Positions 1-10,261 of a DNA stretch of 64,000 nt are shown in pieces. The DNA comes from Siderastrea radians. Lineage: Eukaryota > Cnidaria > Anthozoa > Scleractinia > Rhizangiidae. The notes below the pieces were generated by a model that saw nothing but the letters and a program-made list of their open reading frames with translations, did not search any database and was not told where the DNA came from. Each line of letters opens with the position of its first letter. Positions within the stretch are counted from its first letter, which is position 1. Position numbers and translations under genes: made by a program. Location: contig OZ024887.1 in NCBI GenBank assembly GCA_964017195.1, forward strand, positions 66,268,228 to 66,332,227, in the 5' to 3' direction.

Positions 1-2742
1 AGATTGCGAAGATCTCTTACAATGACATAATTTCTGACATCACACACAGCCCTCGATCCGGGGTCTTTGTTGTTGTCTGTTGAATCCTCCTCTAATATGA
101 CTTCCGTAAAGGTCATTTCAACACTGGTCATTTGATAATTTTCCTTGTTAATTTCACCAATAATTTCCTGGAAGAATTAACAAAGGTAGCTGTAGTTGAC
201 CATGTTTACCAAAGAGGGGGAGAGAATATCATGTTTACTAATTGGGGGGGGGAGGGGAGAATATCATGTTTACTAATGGGGGGGTGGTAGGTGCTCGCTT
301 GAAAATATGAGCAATACAGAACAAACTCTAATTTTCTTTCTTCTATTCTGGCCCTTTAAAAAGACTAGTCTGACTAGTCGAAATATTGGCAATTAAATAT
401 GTCCTATACCTTTTTCTGTTGCACTATCCTGCAATTGTAAGTTATTTCAAAACAGGGAATGTGCAGACACCAAGGGTAAAATAGGGGATAAATTTTAACC
501 ATTTTGGTTTGCAATAGGGTATGAAAAAACTCATATATAATGATATTATATTTTGGTCTTAGGTAGACCGAGTAGGGTCTCAAGCTCTGGCCATAAAACA
601 CTAGGATAACGCTTGGGTTTATTAATAGCTGTCGGGGCTTTATAGTAAAAGATCTTACCAGAAATTCTTTGGTAATTTCGTCGAGTTGGTTCTCCAGTTG
701 TCCTGATCTTGGTGGGTCAGGGGGTGAGACATCGTTTCTTCTTAGCTGTAGGAAGTAAAACAAAACAAGTTGTGAAAGATGAAATCGTCCCAAATATTTT
801 TTTGAAAGAATTGACAATGATTGATGCAGACAATTCTCTATGCCTATCATCCACTTAATTTTACCATTTGATAAAAGTGCTATCGTTCAAGCTTAGTTCT
901 ACTTTTGTTTTTAATTTGTGGATTAATTTTTGTGCGCCGCAGTTCAAAGAGGTGCACGCATTGGTTAGATCAAGCTCAACATGCCAGCTCCTATAGTTGA
1001 GTTACACCAACATTAGCTCTTGCAAATAAAATATCACTCGAGAAGATGCGAAAAGCAATCGGCTACATCTTGTGCTCCTCAAAGCACTTTTCTTGTAACG
1101 TCCTTTGAGTTCTTTCCAATTCATGAGTGCTTTTGATATAAAGTTCAATTATACACTCGAACGCGTTTCCACTTTTAACGCTTCAGTTGATGCGAAAACT
1201 CAAAAATTAAATTTGCAAGTTATAATTTTTCTCACCACTGTCCACATCAAGCTCGTGATGTCCGTTATCAGTGAAGCCATCTGCTCACTTAGTTCCTGTC
1301 CCGGTTCATCTGTGCTCTTAGTTACCAGTCTCACAGCCGCGTGGAAAAGCCGGAATCTTTGGAGATCATCTTCCATGATAGTTACGTCAGTTTTCTGTTG
1401 AAGGAGTTAAAAAGGTGCGTCAAGGTGGTTCTTGAAACTGTAAATGAAATTCTAGTTCTAGTTCAACGTACTTTCCAGCGCTGAAAATTCACATTGAGAG
1501 ACTTGAGGTCTTAATCAATTACAATTCATTCAAAAGCCTTTTCTAAGACTCAGCATCCTTTGCAGATGTCATGTAGCAACCGCGACCTTCCGGCTAAGCT
1601 AATCATGTGGATTTGTCCTTGTTACAACCTGTTTTTTTTTATAAGTTCACAAGTCAGCAATTATTACTAGTCAGAAATTTCAGGTCTATTTGATTTTCGG
1701 GATTCTCGGTTGATTTGGAAAATTTTTGTTTCAGAGAAACTCTATTCGACTCTCTGCCACCTCTGCCACACCCAAATCAGTCAACTTTGTCCTTGAGTTA
1801 GACTTCGAGATTAAAGCGAATGTGTTTTAGGGGGCGTTTTACGCTTCAAAACACAGTGGAAAAGACATCAGACAAAATCGCATTGTTATACTAACCCTCT
1901 TGACTAAAGATCTTGAAAGTTCCGGAAATTCCAGGTGATTAACCTCGTCGATATTCACTCCGTGACGAAGAAGTAATGGCGCCTGTGAGAAAATGTAGAC
2001 AAATTTATTTAGTGGTTAGTAGACTCTACGAGAAATAATGAAACTGATTCTGGCCTTAATAACTAGCAAAAGGATCCATTTCTAGGAAACGTAGCCATTT
2101 GAACCAGACTAAAACTCTTTTCGTAACATTGTAGTATAGGACTAAAGCGATCGATATCGGAAGAAATGTGATGTGTCATCATTTGTTTCACTTTCAATCT
2201 CGACCACCTCGTTTGCCAATTTATATGTCAAATATTTACTAATTAAGGTAGATAACTGTTTTTAAAACGGTTTTCAAACATTTGCTGTAGAAAACCAAGT
2301 TACGCATAACAGTCAAGAAAAAACGCCTTGGACTGGCAAAAAAAACATTTCTAAGATCATAAAAAAGTTCGCACTTCCGCTCACTGCATCAAATTAACTT
2401 TCAGTAACTGTGACTGATTTGTGTATTGGTGTATATCCAAGCGAGCTACTGTGGTGTTCAAGCGAAAATAATTAATTAGTTTCGGAAATAGTGACACGTG
2501 TGTCGTTGCAGTAGTGATCGAACGTGAACACGTTGTCCGCAATCCGAGACACTTCATCATTTCATCGCCTTATTATTGGTAGAAAACGTTTAATATTATT
2601 AATAAGAACAAATTTCATGGCTCAAACTCACCAGTACATCTTGGCAGTTCTGTTGATACTCTTCTAGTTGGTCTTGTATACTTCGGAAATTTGCCACGTC
2701 TTCAGGCGTTAATACTAAACGTCTCTTCTTGTGATCAGCCAT
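1..2742 (-). CDS. Unrecognised five-exon gene, copy 1 (3' end cut by window edge)
   Basis: Exons on the minus strand are 2742-2632 (ATG to donor), 1982-1896, 1394-1236, 745-659 and 167 to beyond position 1. Lengths are 111, 87, 159, 87 and at least 167 bp. All visible junctions are GT...AG in phase 0 and all five exons are open. The start is the ATG reading MADHKKRR; an upstream reading begins only at a GTG. The product is soluble-looking, with a basic N-terminus, Gln/Glu-rich probably helical segments (FRSIQDQLEEYQQ) and a partly acidic last exon, and no signal peptide or membrane segment. I recognise no domain and assign no function. The reading matches copy 2 at 46947-50813 exon for exon with no indel in shared coding sequence, while the introns differ by many indels. 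Gene structure is well supported by this comparison; function is unknown. Confidence 0.72.
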
Positions 2743-2790
2743 TTCGGTAATAACTCTTGTGTCCTCTGTCTCCTCGCTGTATCGGTTCAC

Positions 2791-2825
2791 AACTGAGTTT
2801 CGCTAAGCGTGCTCGCTTTATTTAT
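2791..2825 (-). promoter_or_regulatory. TATA-like box and initiator of five-exon gene copy 1
   Basis: On the minus strand a TATA variant (ATAAATAAAG, plus positions 2816-2825) lies about 31 bp upstream of a TCAGTT initiator (2791-2796). The ATG at 2742 follows about 50 bp later. Spacing and order match the same pair in copy 2 at 50861-50896, where the TATA sequence is canonical. A start of transcription near 2794 is inferred from spacing. Confidence 0.55.
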
Positions 2826-2829
2826 GGCG

Positions 2830-3950
2830 ACTTCACGGGAAAAAACCTTTTCTAAAGAGAAGGATAATCCCTTTCTTAGAAATGTCACGAGGTCACTTAG
2901 AAGTGAACTTTTAAATATAATGACCTTACTTCCGCGAAAATCAATTTGAGACAATATTTAGCACTAGCTACACGAGTAAAAACTTCGGTTTCTCTGAGCT
3001 TTGAACAAGAAATAGTAGTATAAGATTATTTCGCTTTTTAAAGAAGACCTTTAGTAATCATATCAGGTTTTCAAAATAACAACTTTAAAAATAGTAGTAC
3101 CTAATTACATGTAAGTGGCTCAGTCAAGCGTCCCTTTTACATGCTTTCAGATTCTTTCGTTTTCGATTTCAGTGGAAAAATTTCGATCACATGCTGAGCT
3201 AATGTTGGACTCAATAGTCCCTTTCATACGGGAAGCCCCCTCCCAAAATAAATACAGATGACGAAATTGCAAGCTCCCTCAAATGCTCTTATGAACATGA
3301 TCATGTGCCTCTAAAAATAGAATTTGACCGTTCCAGCTAGCCAAACTGAGAGTTACTCTTTTGTTCAGTGGTTAGAACATCCGAGTGACATTTTCCCTTC
3401 TTACCGTAAAGAAGGCCACTCTGCTCGAGAGAACACGCAGAATCATCCATTTTATGTCTAGAGGCTAATCCCATAAAATATTTCGTTTCCCATCGCCCGC
3501 TCCGGTTCGTAAATGTCTAAATGTCGGTCGGTCGGTCGGTTTAAAAAAAAGGCCGAGAAAAGAATCATTTACAAATTAATAAATAAATAATTCCAAGCGA
3601 GCCTCAATAATATCCACTGCGTGACCACCATGTTGTAATGAGCCGCTGTCACTCTAAAATTTATTCCAAGAAATCGTTAACTATAAGGGCTGTTAGCGTA
3701 ACTTATAGATGTTAAACTTGAAAATACCCGAGAAAAGGGAGTGGGCAATGAAATCAGAAACTTTTTTTAGCTTTTGAAAAGTTGGTCATGGGTTCGGTCA
3801 GGCGATGGGAAACGAACCATTTTACGGTGGTGCTGGTAGCAGTTGGTTTACTCACGTATGTTAAAATACTAGGTACCGGAGCCGTCCTGTGTATTAAAGT
3901 AACTACTAGAAGCTCATGAAAGAAACGACCCCCTTTAAACAGATCTGATC
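2830..3950. other. Gene-free spacer upstream of five-exon gene copy 1
   Basis: No supportable coding region. The stretch is collinear with about 50900-52560 of A4 with several indels, and contains a short (CGGT)n run at 3523-3540. Nothing else stands out. Confidence 0.5.
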
Positions 3951-3954
3951 CGAA

Positions 3955-4545
3955 GGGGCTTTCCTTTTGGCCAAAATTTACGATTCAACCAGTTGAAATT
4001 CAAATGGAACGCGCAGATCTATGTAAATTTTCCGGAACAAACGGACTTCGACCTTCAAAGGTTGTCCACTTTTTCCGTTCCATCTGTTAAATTTTCCGGA
4101 ACTAAGCAGACGACCTTCTGAGGTAATCCCCTTTTTCCTTTCCAACCGACTGGAACGGAAATGACCGTTCCATTTGCGCAATTTCCATTTCTGCTGCTCG
4201 CGCTGCAAACTCGCTTCCATTATAAGTACACACTGTAGACTAAAAATAGTTTTTTAAAATTTTCTTCTGGCAAAACAACAACGAGTAGCTGCTATAGAAA
4301 CAAAGTCAAAATCATTTCAGCTACCCGACAAAGTTTTCAAATTCTTTATCAACTTTGTCCAAGTAAAGGCAGTGCAACTTGGCCTCTTTGCCATCAGACG
4401 AGGTTTCTGATTATCCAATGAGATTGCAAGTTTGGAACTGAAAAGGAGGCTCCTCGCCCGGGTTGAAAAAATCTTTCCATTTGACACGGAAAGTTTCCGA
4501 AATTTCAAACCAAAAAATTTGGCCAAATGGAAAGAGAGGAAAGCG
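3955..4545. mobile_element. TIR-type repeat shared by A1 and A4
   Basis: The left end carries CTTTCC.TTTGGCCAAAATTT and the right end carries the reverse complement of CTTTCCATTTGGCCAAATTT, about 590 bp apart. The interior has repeated TTCCGGAAC and ACGACCTTC-type motifs and gives meaningless reading frames (for example 3978-4220 minus). The same element is at 52830-53405, so insertion predates the A duplication. It looks like a non-autonomous DNA transposon. Boundaries are approximate and no target duplication was resolved. Confidence 0.45.
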
Positions 4546-4559
4546 CCCCCGGTCGGACT

Positions 4560-5915
4560 GGATCCATCTGGGAACAGTCCCTTGTGAACATAAAAATGTT
4601 AAGAGTGTTTTCAACCATCTTGTTTCAACGTAAAACTGCTAGACGCTGTTGTAGCTCCTCCACAGGATTTCCTGTGCCTTGAGTAGAAGAGTCCGAGGCG
4701 AGAAGGAAATAGGACGAGAGGGAGGGCATTAACGGCCAACTTATTATTGCCGATGGACTCGCCCCTAGGCTACCTACGGAACATTGCCGTGTTTTCTTAC
4801 CCGCTATTGTAGGGACATCCCAGGGAATTAACCTTGCACAGAATCCACGAGGCGACTTTAAAGAGGGCTAAATCGGTTGAGAAAGGAGACAAAGGTTTCA
4901 ACTGGACGGAAGATGAGTGTGTCTGATTCTGCTGCAAGTTATCGTAAATTATAAAGAAAAGAGAGCATCTTCTGCTCTGATCAGAATCATTGTCCTCTAT
5001 TGCTATTTTAAGTACGGTTTAGTTGCAGTTAACCGGCCAGAACCCTTCCGAGAACAGTAACGGCTATTTGCCTCATGTTATTACAGATCAGGTCGTTCGG
5101 TCTCTTCTCTTACAGGCGAATTTAATCAAAACACAACACTGAGCGTAACAACATGAGCGTGACAACAAGTTTCTGGGCTGTCGTGACAATAACTCTGAAA
5201 CTCTATGAACAACTTCTAAACTTGGGGAACACTCTGCGGCTTGGCTGCGGGAATACCTAGGATCTGTTGCAGCAAATACAGTCTTTGAGGCGAATAGAAC
5301 AGACACAACTTGGGTCCAACGTAGACTTTAAATTGCAGTCAATAGCTTGCAGTGAACATTTTACAATGCACCTCTATTTAAAGCTACGAAAATATACGAC
5401 GCGGAATTAGAGCGTAACCACAAAAGCCTAATTACAGAACATAAACAAACATTTCTAAAGATCTATCGGATAAAATGAAAACCAAGCTTTCCAAATTCAC
5501 TGCTTTCAAAGCAATGCTGGTGGATAACAGTTTCACAAAGTAGTAGCACAGGTTACAGATACACTTAATTATAAACGCAAACTACAGTTATGATGTCAAC
5601 AAAACAAAAGGCAGTAATTACATTACTTACACTTTTACAGAACTGAAAACTCAGGGAAATATTTTCTACGTTGGTTTTTCTATTTTTCAAAAGCAAAAGC
5701 GAATGAAGCAACTTACAGCAATATTAATATTCTATCCTTACGCGTAATACATGTAACAATATATAGATTTAACCAAGCCTAAAAGCGGAGTCCCCCTTTT
5801 TGTTTTGTCTGTTTTCTTTTTTGTTTTTTTGTTTTGTTTTTGCTGGCAGTTATTAATTTGTGAAAATACTCTCATTCAAGTCGTTAAATTAAAAAAAAAA
5901 AACAAAGAAAAAAAA
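4560..5915. other. A1-specific spacer without recognisable gene
   Basis: From about 4750 the sequence leaves collinearity with A4, which has only ~140 bp of different sequence (53770-53910) before the two copies rejoin at 6726/53913. It contains T- and A-rich runs at 5800-5920. The open frame 5088-5306 (minus) has no start context, homologue or copy elsewhere and is not accepted as a gene. Confidence 0.4.
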
Positions 5916-5919
5916 AAAA

Positions 5920-5999
5920 CCTGCTCCCGCTAAGTGTCGAACCCGACTCGTCAGCGTATGATGCCGGTGACTAGTCCACTAGGCCATGGGCGCTTAGCG
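5920..5999 (-). repeat. tRNA-derived (SINE-like) head with A and B boxes
   Basis: On the minus strand an A box-like TGGCCTAGTGGA (5975-5986) and a B box GGGTTCGACAC (5934-5944) have tRNA-like spacing, and a T-rich run follows (5880-5920). Anticodon-stem and T-stem pairing is poor and the acceptor ends do not pair. This is therefore a tRNA-derived repeat or tRNA pseudogene rather than a working tRNA. Confidence 0.5.
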
Positions 6000-6725
6000 A
6001 TATATATTTGGAGTTAATTTTAATACTTATTTCTTTCTTCGTGACAAGCTGCCTATCAGCGTGAAAATGCTGGTGTTTTTCCTGCAAAATGTGTTCGAAA
6101 CGCCGTAAAAACCATGGTTGTGGACAGAAAAAAAACCAAAAAGCACTAGCTCTGCTATATTTGGCGTCGAAACCGCTGCGAAAAGCTGCGAACTCAAGCA
6201 GTGTGCCGACCGAGTTTGAACAGAACCGACGAGGCAAATTTGAACTTTTTGCCTGAACTTTATCGCCTAATTTCTTTCGCCTAAATTGAACTTTTCCCCT
6301 TCCACCAAAAAGACAACTGAGTGTTCCTTGAACTTTTTTTTTTCCATTAACAAATTTGTTTTTGACTTTTGTTGTCTTTGCTTGTTTTGCTACAACGCGG
6401 GTCAACATGCGATTTCGCGCCAAAAACACACGGGATTCAGCACAGGGTTATATCCAGTGTATGAAGTGTATTGGTATCCCTGTGGTGCGGACGGACGGAC
6501 GGACATACGGACGGACGGTCACGTGACTATTACGTCACGACCAAATTTGTTTGGCTTGACAGGTTACCAAATTTCCTTAGCAATGGAGCTCCGCTGACGC
6601 GCTAGCGCGCTGGCTCCGCTATAATTGTACTACCGATTGAATGAAACTGACTGAATGAAACTGCTGAATGAATACTGACTGAATGAAAGTACTCAAATTT
6701 CTGAATGTCACTGAATGTAGCTGCT
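6000..6725. repeat. A1-specific interspersed repeat with GGAC and GAATGAAACTGACT arrays
   Basis: Absent from A4. It holds a (GGAC)n run at 6486-6519, a G/C palindromic patch near 6590-6610 (CGCGCTAGCGCG) and an imperfect tandem array of about 14-19 bp units with GAATGAAACTGACT at 6635-6720. Open frames across it (5971-6429 minus, 6286-6597 plus) look like chance readings of the repeat. Confidence 0.4.
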
Positions 6726-6948
6726 GACTCGAGAAATTTCTCTCGTTTTCTCAAATGTCGGCTCTGGTTTGTGGCAATACGCGGTTTGCCTTCTTTATTC
6801 ATTAAATAAATGGAAATATGAAAGGCGAACTACCAAAATGAATTACTGATGTCTGAATAAATCGATAAATGAATAAGTTTCTATGTAGTATTGAAGCAGT
6901 ATTGAAGCGTCACTTAACAGATCTCCACCTCGTTCCCAGGCCCATTTT

Positions 6949-6968
6949 TTCATCCCTCGAGGGATGAA
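6949..6968. repeat. 20-bp perfect palindrome, A1 copy
   Basis: TTCATCCCTCGAGGGATGAA equals its own reverse complement. It is retained unchanged in A4 at 54247-54266 although flanking bases differ. It may be a dyad binding site or part of an old inverted-repeat element; I cannot decide. Confidence 0.6.
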
Positions 6969-7029
6969 GAGATTGGGCCCTCGGAAGGAGGTTGACTGGA
7001 TTTTTGATGGCTAAAACCATTCAGGCGAA

Positions 7030-9020
7030 ACACCCAGTCATCTTTCATTTGTCGGTTGACGGTTGAAATTTTTATCAACTTGATGCTTTATACTCACTTT
7101 GACAGCTGACGTTAAAAATGTCATCTGAACTGACTCGACTGACAGACAAACCCATATCGAGACCATCTCGTGAAGACACGAATGGCGAATTTTTGAATAT
7201 ATTTTCGACGCAATATTTCCATGCGTTAGCCACTTTGAAGTTTCAAAATCCACAGAACAAGCAAAAAACCACATTCTTTCTTCCAAAAGTAAGTAAACCA
7301 ATTTAAAAGCAATTGATTTTGCTGTGTATAATAAGGGCTAAAAAGAAAGTTTAAAAGTTATTCTTGGAAAATGAGGTGAATACTCGCACGGAGGGTAAGA
7401 ACAAAGTGGCGAGACAAAACTGTTTCAATATTTACAGAGATAGTATCTATTTTAATGCTCTAAAACAAACGTGGAAAAAAATCAAAGAAAGACTGTTGCA
7501 AAACACAGCACTGTACTAAAACTAGCCGAACGCATATCATTAGTGTGAGGAACTTACAAAATATGATGGACCACAATAGCTCTGCTATTTCAAGCGAAGG
7601 GTACAAAGATCAAGATCCTTCAACTGTGTCCGGCTTTTGCCGTTCAACTCAACATATTGAATATATATTTTTAATAGTACAGAGCCTGGTTGTTCAACAA
7701 TGCTGGTCGGCCGGTGTAACATGTCAAGTGACCTAAGTTTCAACACCGATTCAACCATCATGATGATACGGCCGTTCATGATTTGCTGAACAGGGTTCGT
7801 GACATTTGTTGATCAACAAATGTTAGACTTTGTGTGGCTTGCTTTAAGGCCCAATATTTAGCACTAAGCTAAGATGTTTACCCCTGTTAGATGTTTACCC
7901 TCTAACATTCACTGAATTATTTGTATTATAGTTATTTTATACGCAACACCACAGTCACGCTCTTGAAAGGACTGTGTCGCAGGGATTTTGCTGCCGTTTC
8001 CGTCGAAACTTTACTAAAATTATTATTAAATGCCTTCGCTCCCACACAAAATGCTTCCTGTACACCAAGAGGAAGTTTTCAAGTGAAATTTCGCAAGGAG
8101 TGCAACCCACAATATGTTTTTCAATGATTTTTGCAAGATTCAAGCACAGAACTTGAAAACGTTCTCCGAACGTTTTCAAATTGTAATCTATTTCCATCCT
8201 GGCCATCCGTGGCCAAAGATATTTATTAATAGTTTCACTGAATTAGTATGCTGTCTGAACAAGAAATGGACCATCATGTTTGGATTTTCATTTATGTAAA
8301 TGTGACTATTTGCTTTTCAGATTGTTACAAATGCGAGTAAAATCCCTGTGACACTGCCCCTTTAATTTTCGTTATCATATAATGCGGTGATCTCATTATT
8401 ACCGCCACCTTATTTTGGCTCAAACGGTTCTCAGTCATTTTCTTTTGCAAAAACCTCTTAACCCGTTAATACGGCCAACAGCCACATAGGATTAAGTCCA
8501 AGTAACCATTTCCATAACTAAATTAACTCCGCTATGCGGCCATACCGAAATGAAGCATAAAACAACGTAGATTTTTCTCATGAACAATACAGCGTAAAGA
8601 GTATACACTTTTTTTAGATCGGTGTACGTGTATCATGATTATTTTCACTTTCTATTCTCCTTTGTGCAACACTATCATGATACCAACCTCGTCCCCAGGG
8701 TCTTCTCGCTTTTCAAGATGGCGGCGGCTTGGAGAATACCACTTCTTCTTCTCTCTTCTCTTCTCTCTCTCTTCTCCCAATTGTGCTGCATCATTATACA
8801 AATTCTCCTTAGTGAACTCTATACATTTTGTTGCACACTATTTGCGAGAACTTGTTTAAAACTCATGACAATTGATCAGACCCGTTTCCTTAATTCTCAT
8901 GATCGACGAAATGAAATCATGAGGAGAAATTTGATGCTGGTCACTATTGGGGTTTTAAAAAGGGTTGAGGAGCTTCCACTGTGATATCTAACACGACTAT
9001 TACTATTTTTGTTTTCGCAG
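7030..9020. other. ST1 upstream region
   Basis: Collinear with 54310-56224 and, for 7130-8103, with 24910-25866. No coding exon is supportable. It contains a 22-bp palindrome (7802-7823). An A1-only block near 8685-8790 (purine-poor CTTCTC runs next to an AAGATGGCGGCGG motif) is probably a short repeat insertion, because A4 has unrelated sequence there. The stretch ends in a splice acceptor (TTTTCGCAG, exon start 9021). An unseen 5' exon with promoter may lie here. Confidence 0.45.
7802..7823. repeat. 22-bp perfect palindrome, A1 copy
   Basis: ACATTTGTTGA followed directly by its reverse complement, centred on TGATCA. The same 22 bases occur in A2 (25591-25612) and A4 (55054-55075), where surrounding bases have changed. 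Confidence 0.65.
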
Positions 9021-9088
9021 CTAGCATTCACACGAAGTCCACTGTAAACAAGAACATTGATCAACAGTACACTGTGCAACGTCTAATC

Positions 9089-10261
9089 ATGAGGACAAGC
9101 TTGATGATTGTTCTTTTTTGTACTGCTGCTTCACTGTTTTTGGTGTTTTTCTACAACTACACTTACACGAAATCATGGACGCCAGTCATGCATTTCTTTC
9201 AACGTACGATTCCAACCCTAACAACGTGGAAGAGTATTCAACTGTACATGAAGACGAAGAGCAGCGGCGACAACAAAGGACAAGAGAAGTCATACAAACG
9301 TCTAAAGACGGACAAGTCAGATTGGTATGAAACGTAAAGAAATTTCATCGAAGAAAACCAGCACTAAAACATGGAATGGGGAAAGTGCGAAAAGGGAAAA
9401 AAGAAACAAGGTGCAAAGGACCTTTGCTACAAGGAAAAATCTCATCATCTTGAGTCCAGGCCGGGGAGGATCTTCTTTTCTTGGGACATTATTTGACAGA
9501 AACCCGCACGTGATGTATTTGTTTGAACCGTTATATACCGTTGCAAAAAAAAAAACTTTCAAAGTTCGTTTGTTCCTTGGAGAAGAGGAGCCAAAAAATT
9601 ACAGAGAAACGTGCCTCGAAGTAATTGATAGCGTTCTACAATGCAATGTTAGTGATATCAGCAAAGCCTGTAACTCCTACAATCACACTGTCATCAAGAT
9701 TTTATCTTCCCAAGTGCGTAGCAAATCGATACAAACTCTAAAGGAGCTTTTCCAACAGCAAAACCGATATGACGTTAAACTGGTTCAATTAATTAGTTCG
9801 CGACCCAAGAGCTGTGGTTTTCTCCAGGGTTAACTTGAAGTGGATGAAGAATAACTTGGATCCCAGCTTTCGGGAAAATGTTCAAAGGATTTGTGATCCA
9901 ATACTGCAGAATGTACGGCTTGGCTTGTTATGTCCCCCGCCCTGGCTTAAGGATCGCTTTAAAGTAATTCGCTACGAAGACCTTGCGTTGAATACTTTAA
10001 ATGTAGCACAGGAGCTATACAGGTTCGCGGGATTTGATTGGTAGGCAAGCGTTGATGAATCGATAAGAGCTCTTACAAACCACGCTAAAGAAGCAGGCGC
10101 TTATTCTGTGTATAGAAACGCTTTAGTTGCTATTGGCCGATGGAAAACAGCTCCGGCGCCCTTTATAAGAGCTTAGAAAATATCTGTGGTGATCTCATGG
10201 ATTTTCTTGGCTATGAGAAATGGACAAAAGAGGATAGACAAATTCAGTTCGTGATCAATAG
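9089..10261 (+). pseudogene. ST1: broken carbohydrate sulfotransferase gene (A subtype)
   Basis: The coding sequence aligns along its full length with ST4 (56308-57480). A splice acceptor at 9012-9020 precedes the ATG, as in ST4. Breaks are a net 4-nt loss near 9315-9335 that ends the first frame at 9337, a 4-nt ATTA duplication near 9790 directly before the 3'-phosphate motif, an in-frame TAG at 10042-10044 (TCG in ST4), and a 1-nt loss near 10172. The 5'-phosphosulfate loop (SPGRGGSSF) is intact in the 9327-9833 piece. The family moves sulfate from PAPS to sugar hydroxyls in the Golgi; this copy cannot make a complete enzyme. Identity is secure; loss of function is inferred from four independent lesions. 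Confidence 0.88.

Noticed and set aside
3978..4220. 80-residue minus-strand frame, partly shared with 52750-53133
   Set aside because: It lies wholly inside a TIR repeat; the two copies differ by frame-changing indels and the residue pattern follows the DNA repeat.
5920..5999. tRNA-Met-like gene
   Set aside because: A and B boxes are present, but T-stem, anticodon stem and acceptor stem do not pair; treated as a tRNA-derived repeat.
8622..8984. 120-residue plus-strand frame with MAAAWR start considered as an upstream exon of ST1
   Set aside because: The AAGATGGCGGCGG part is an A1-only insertion, and A4, with the intact gene, has nothing similar.
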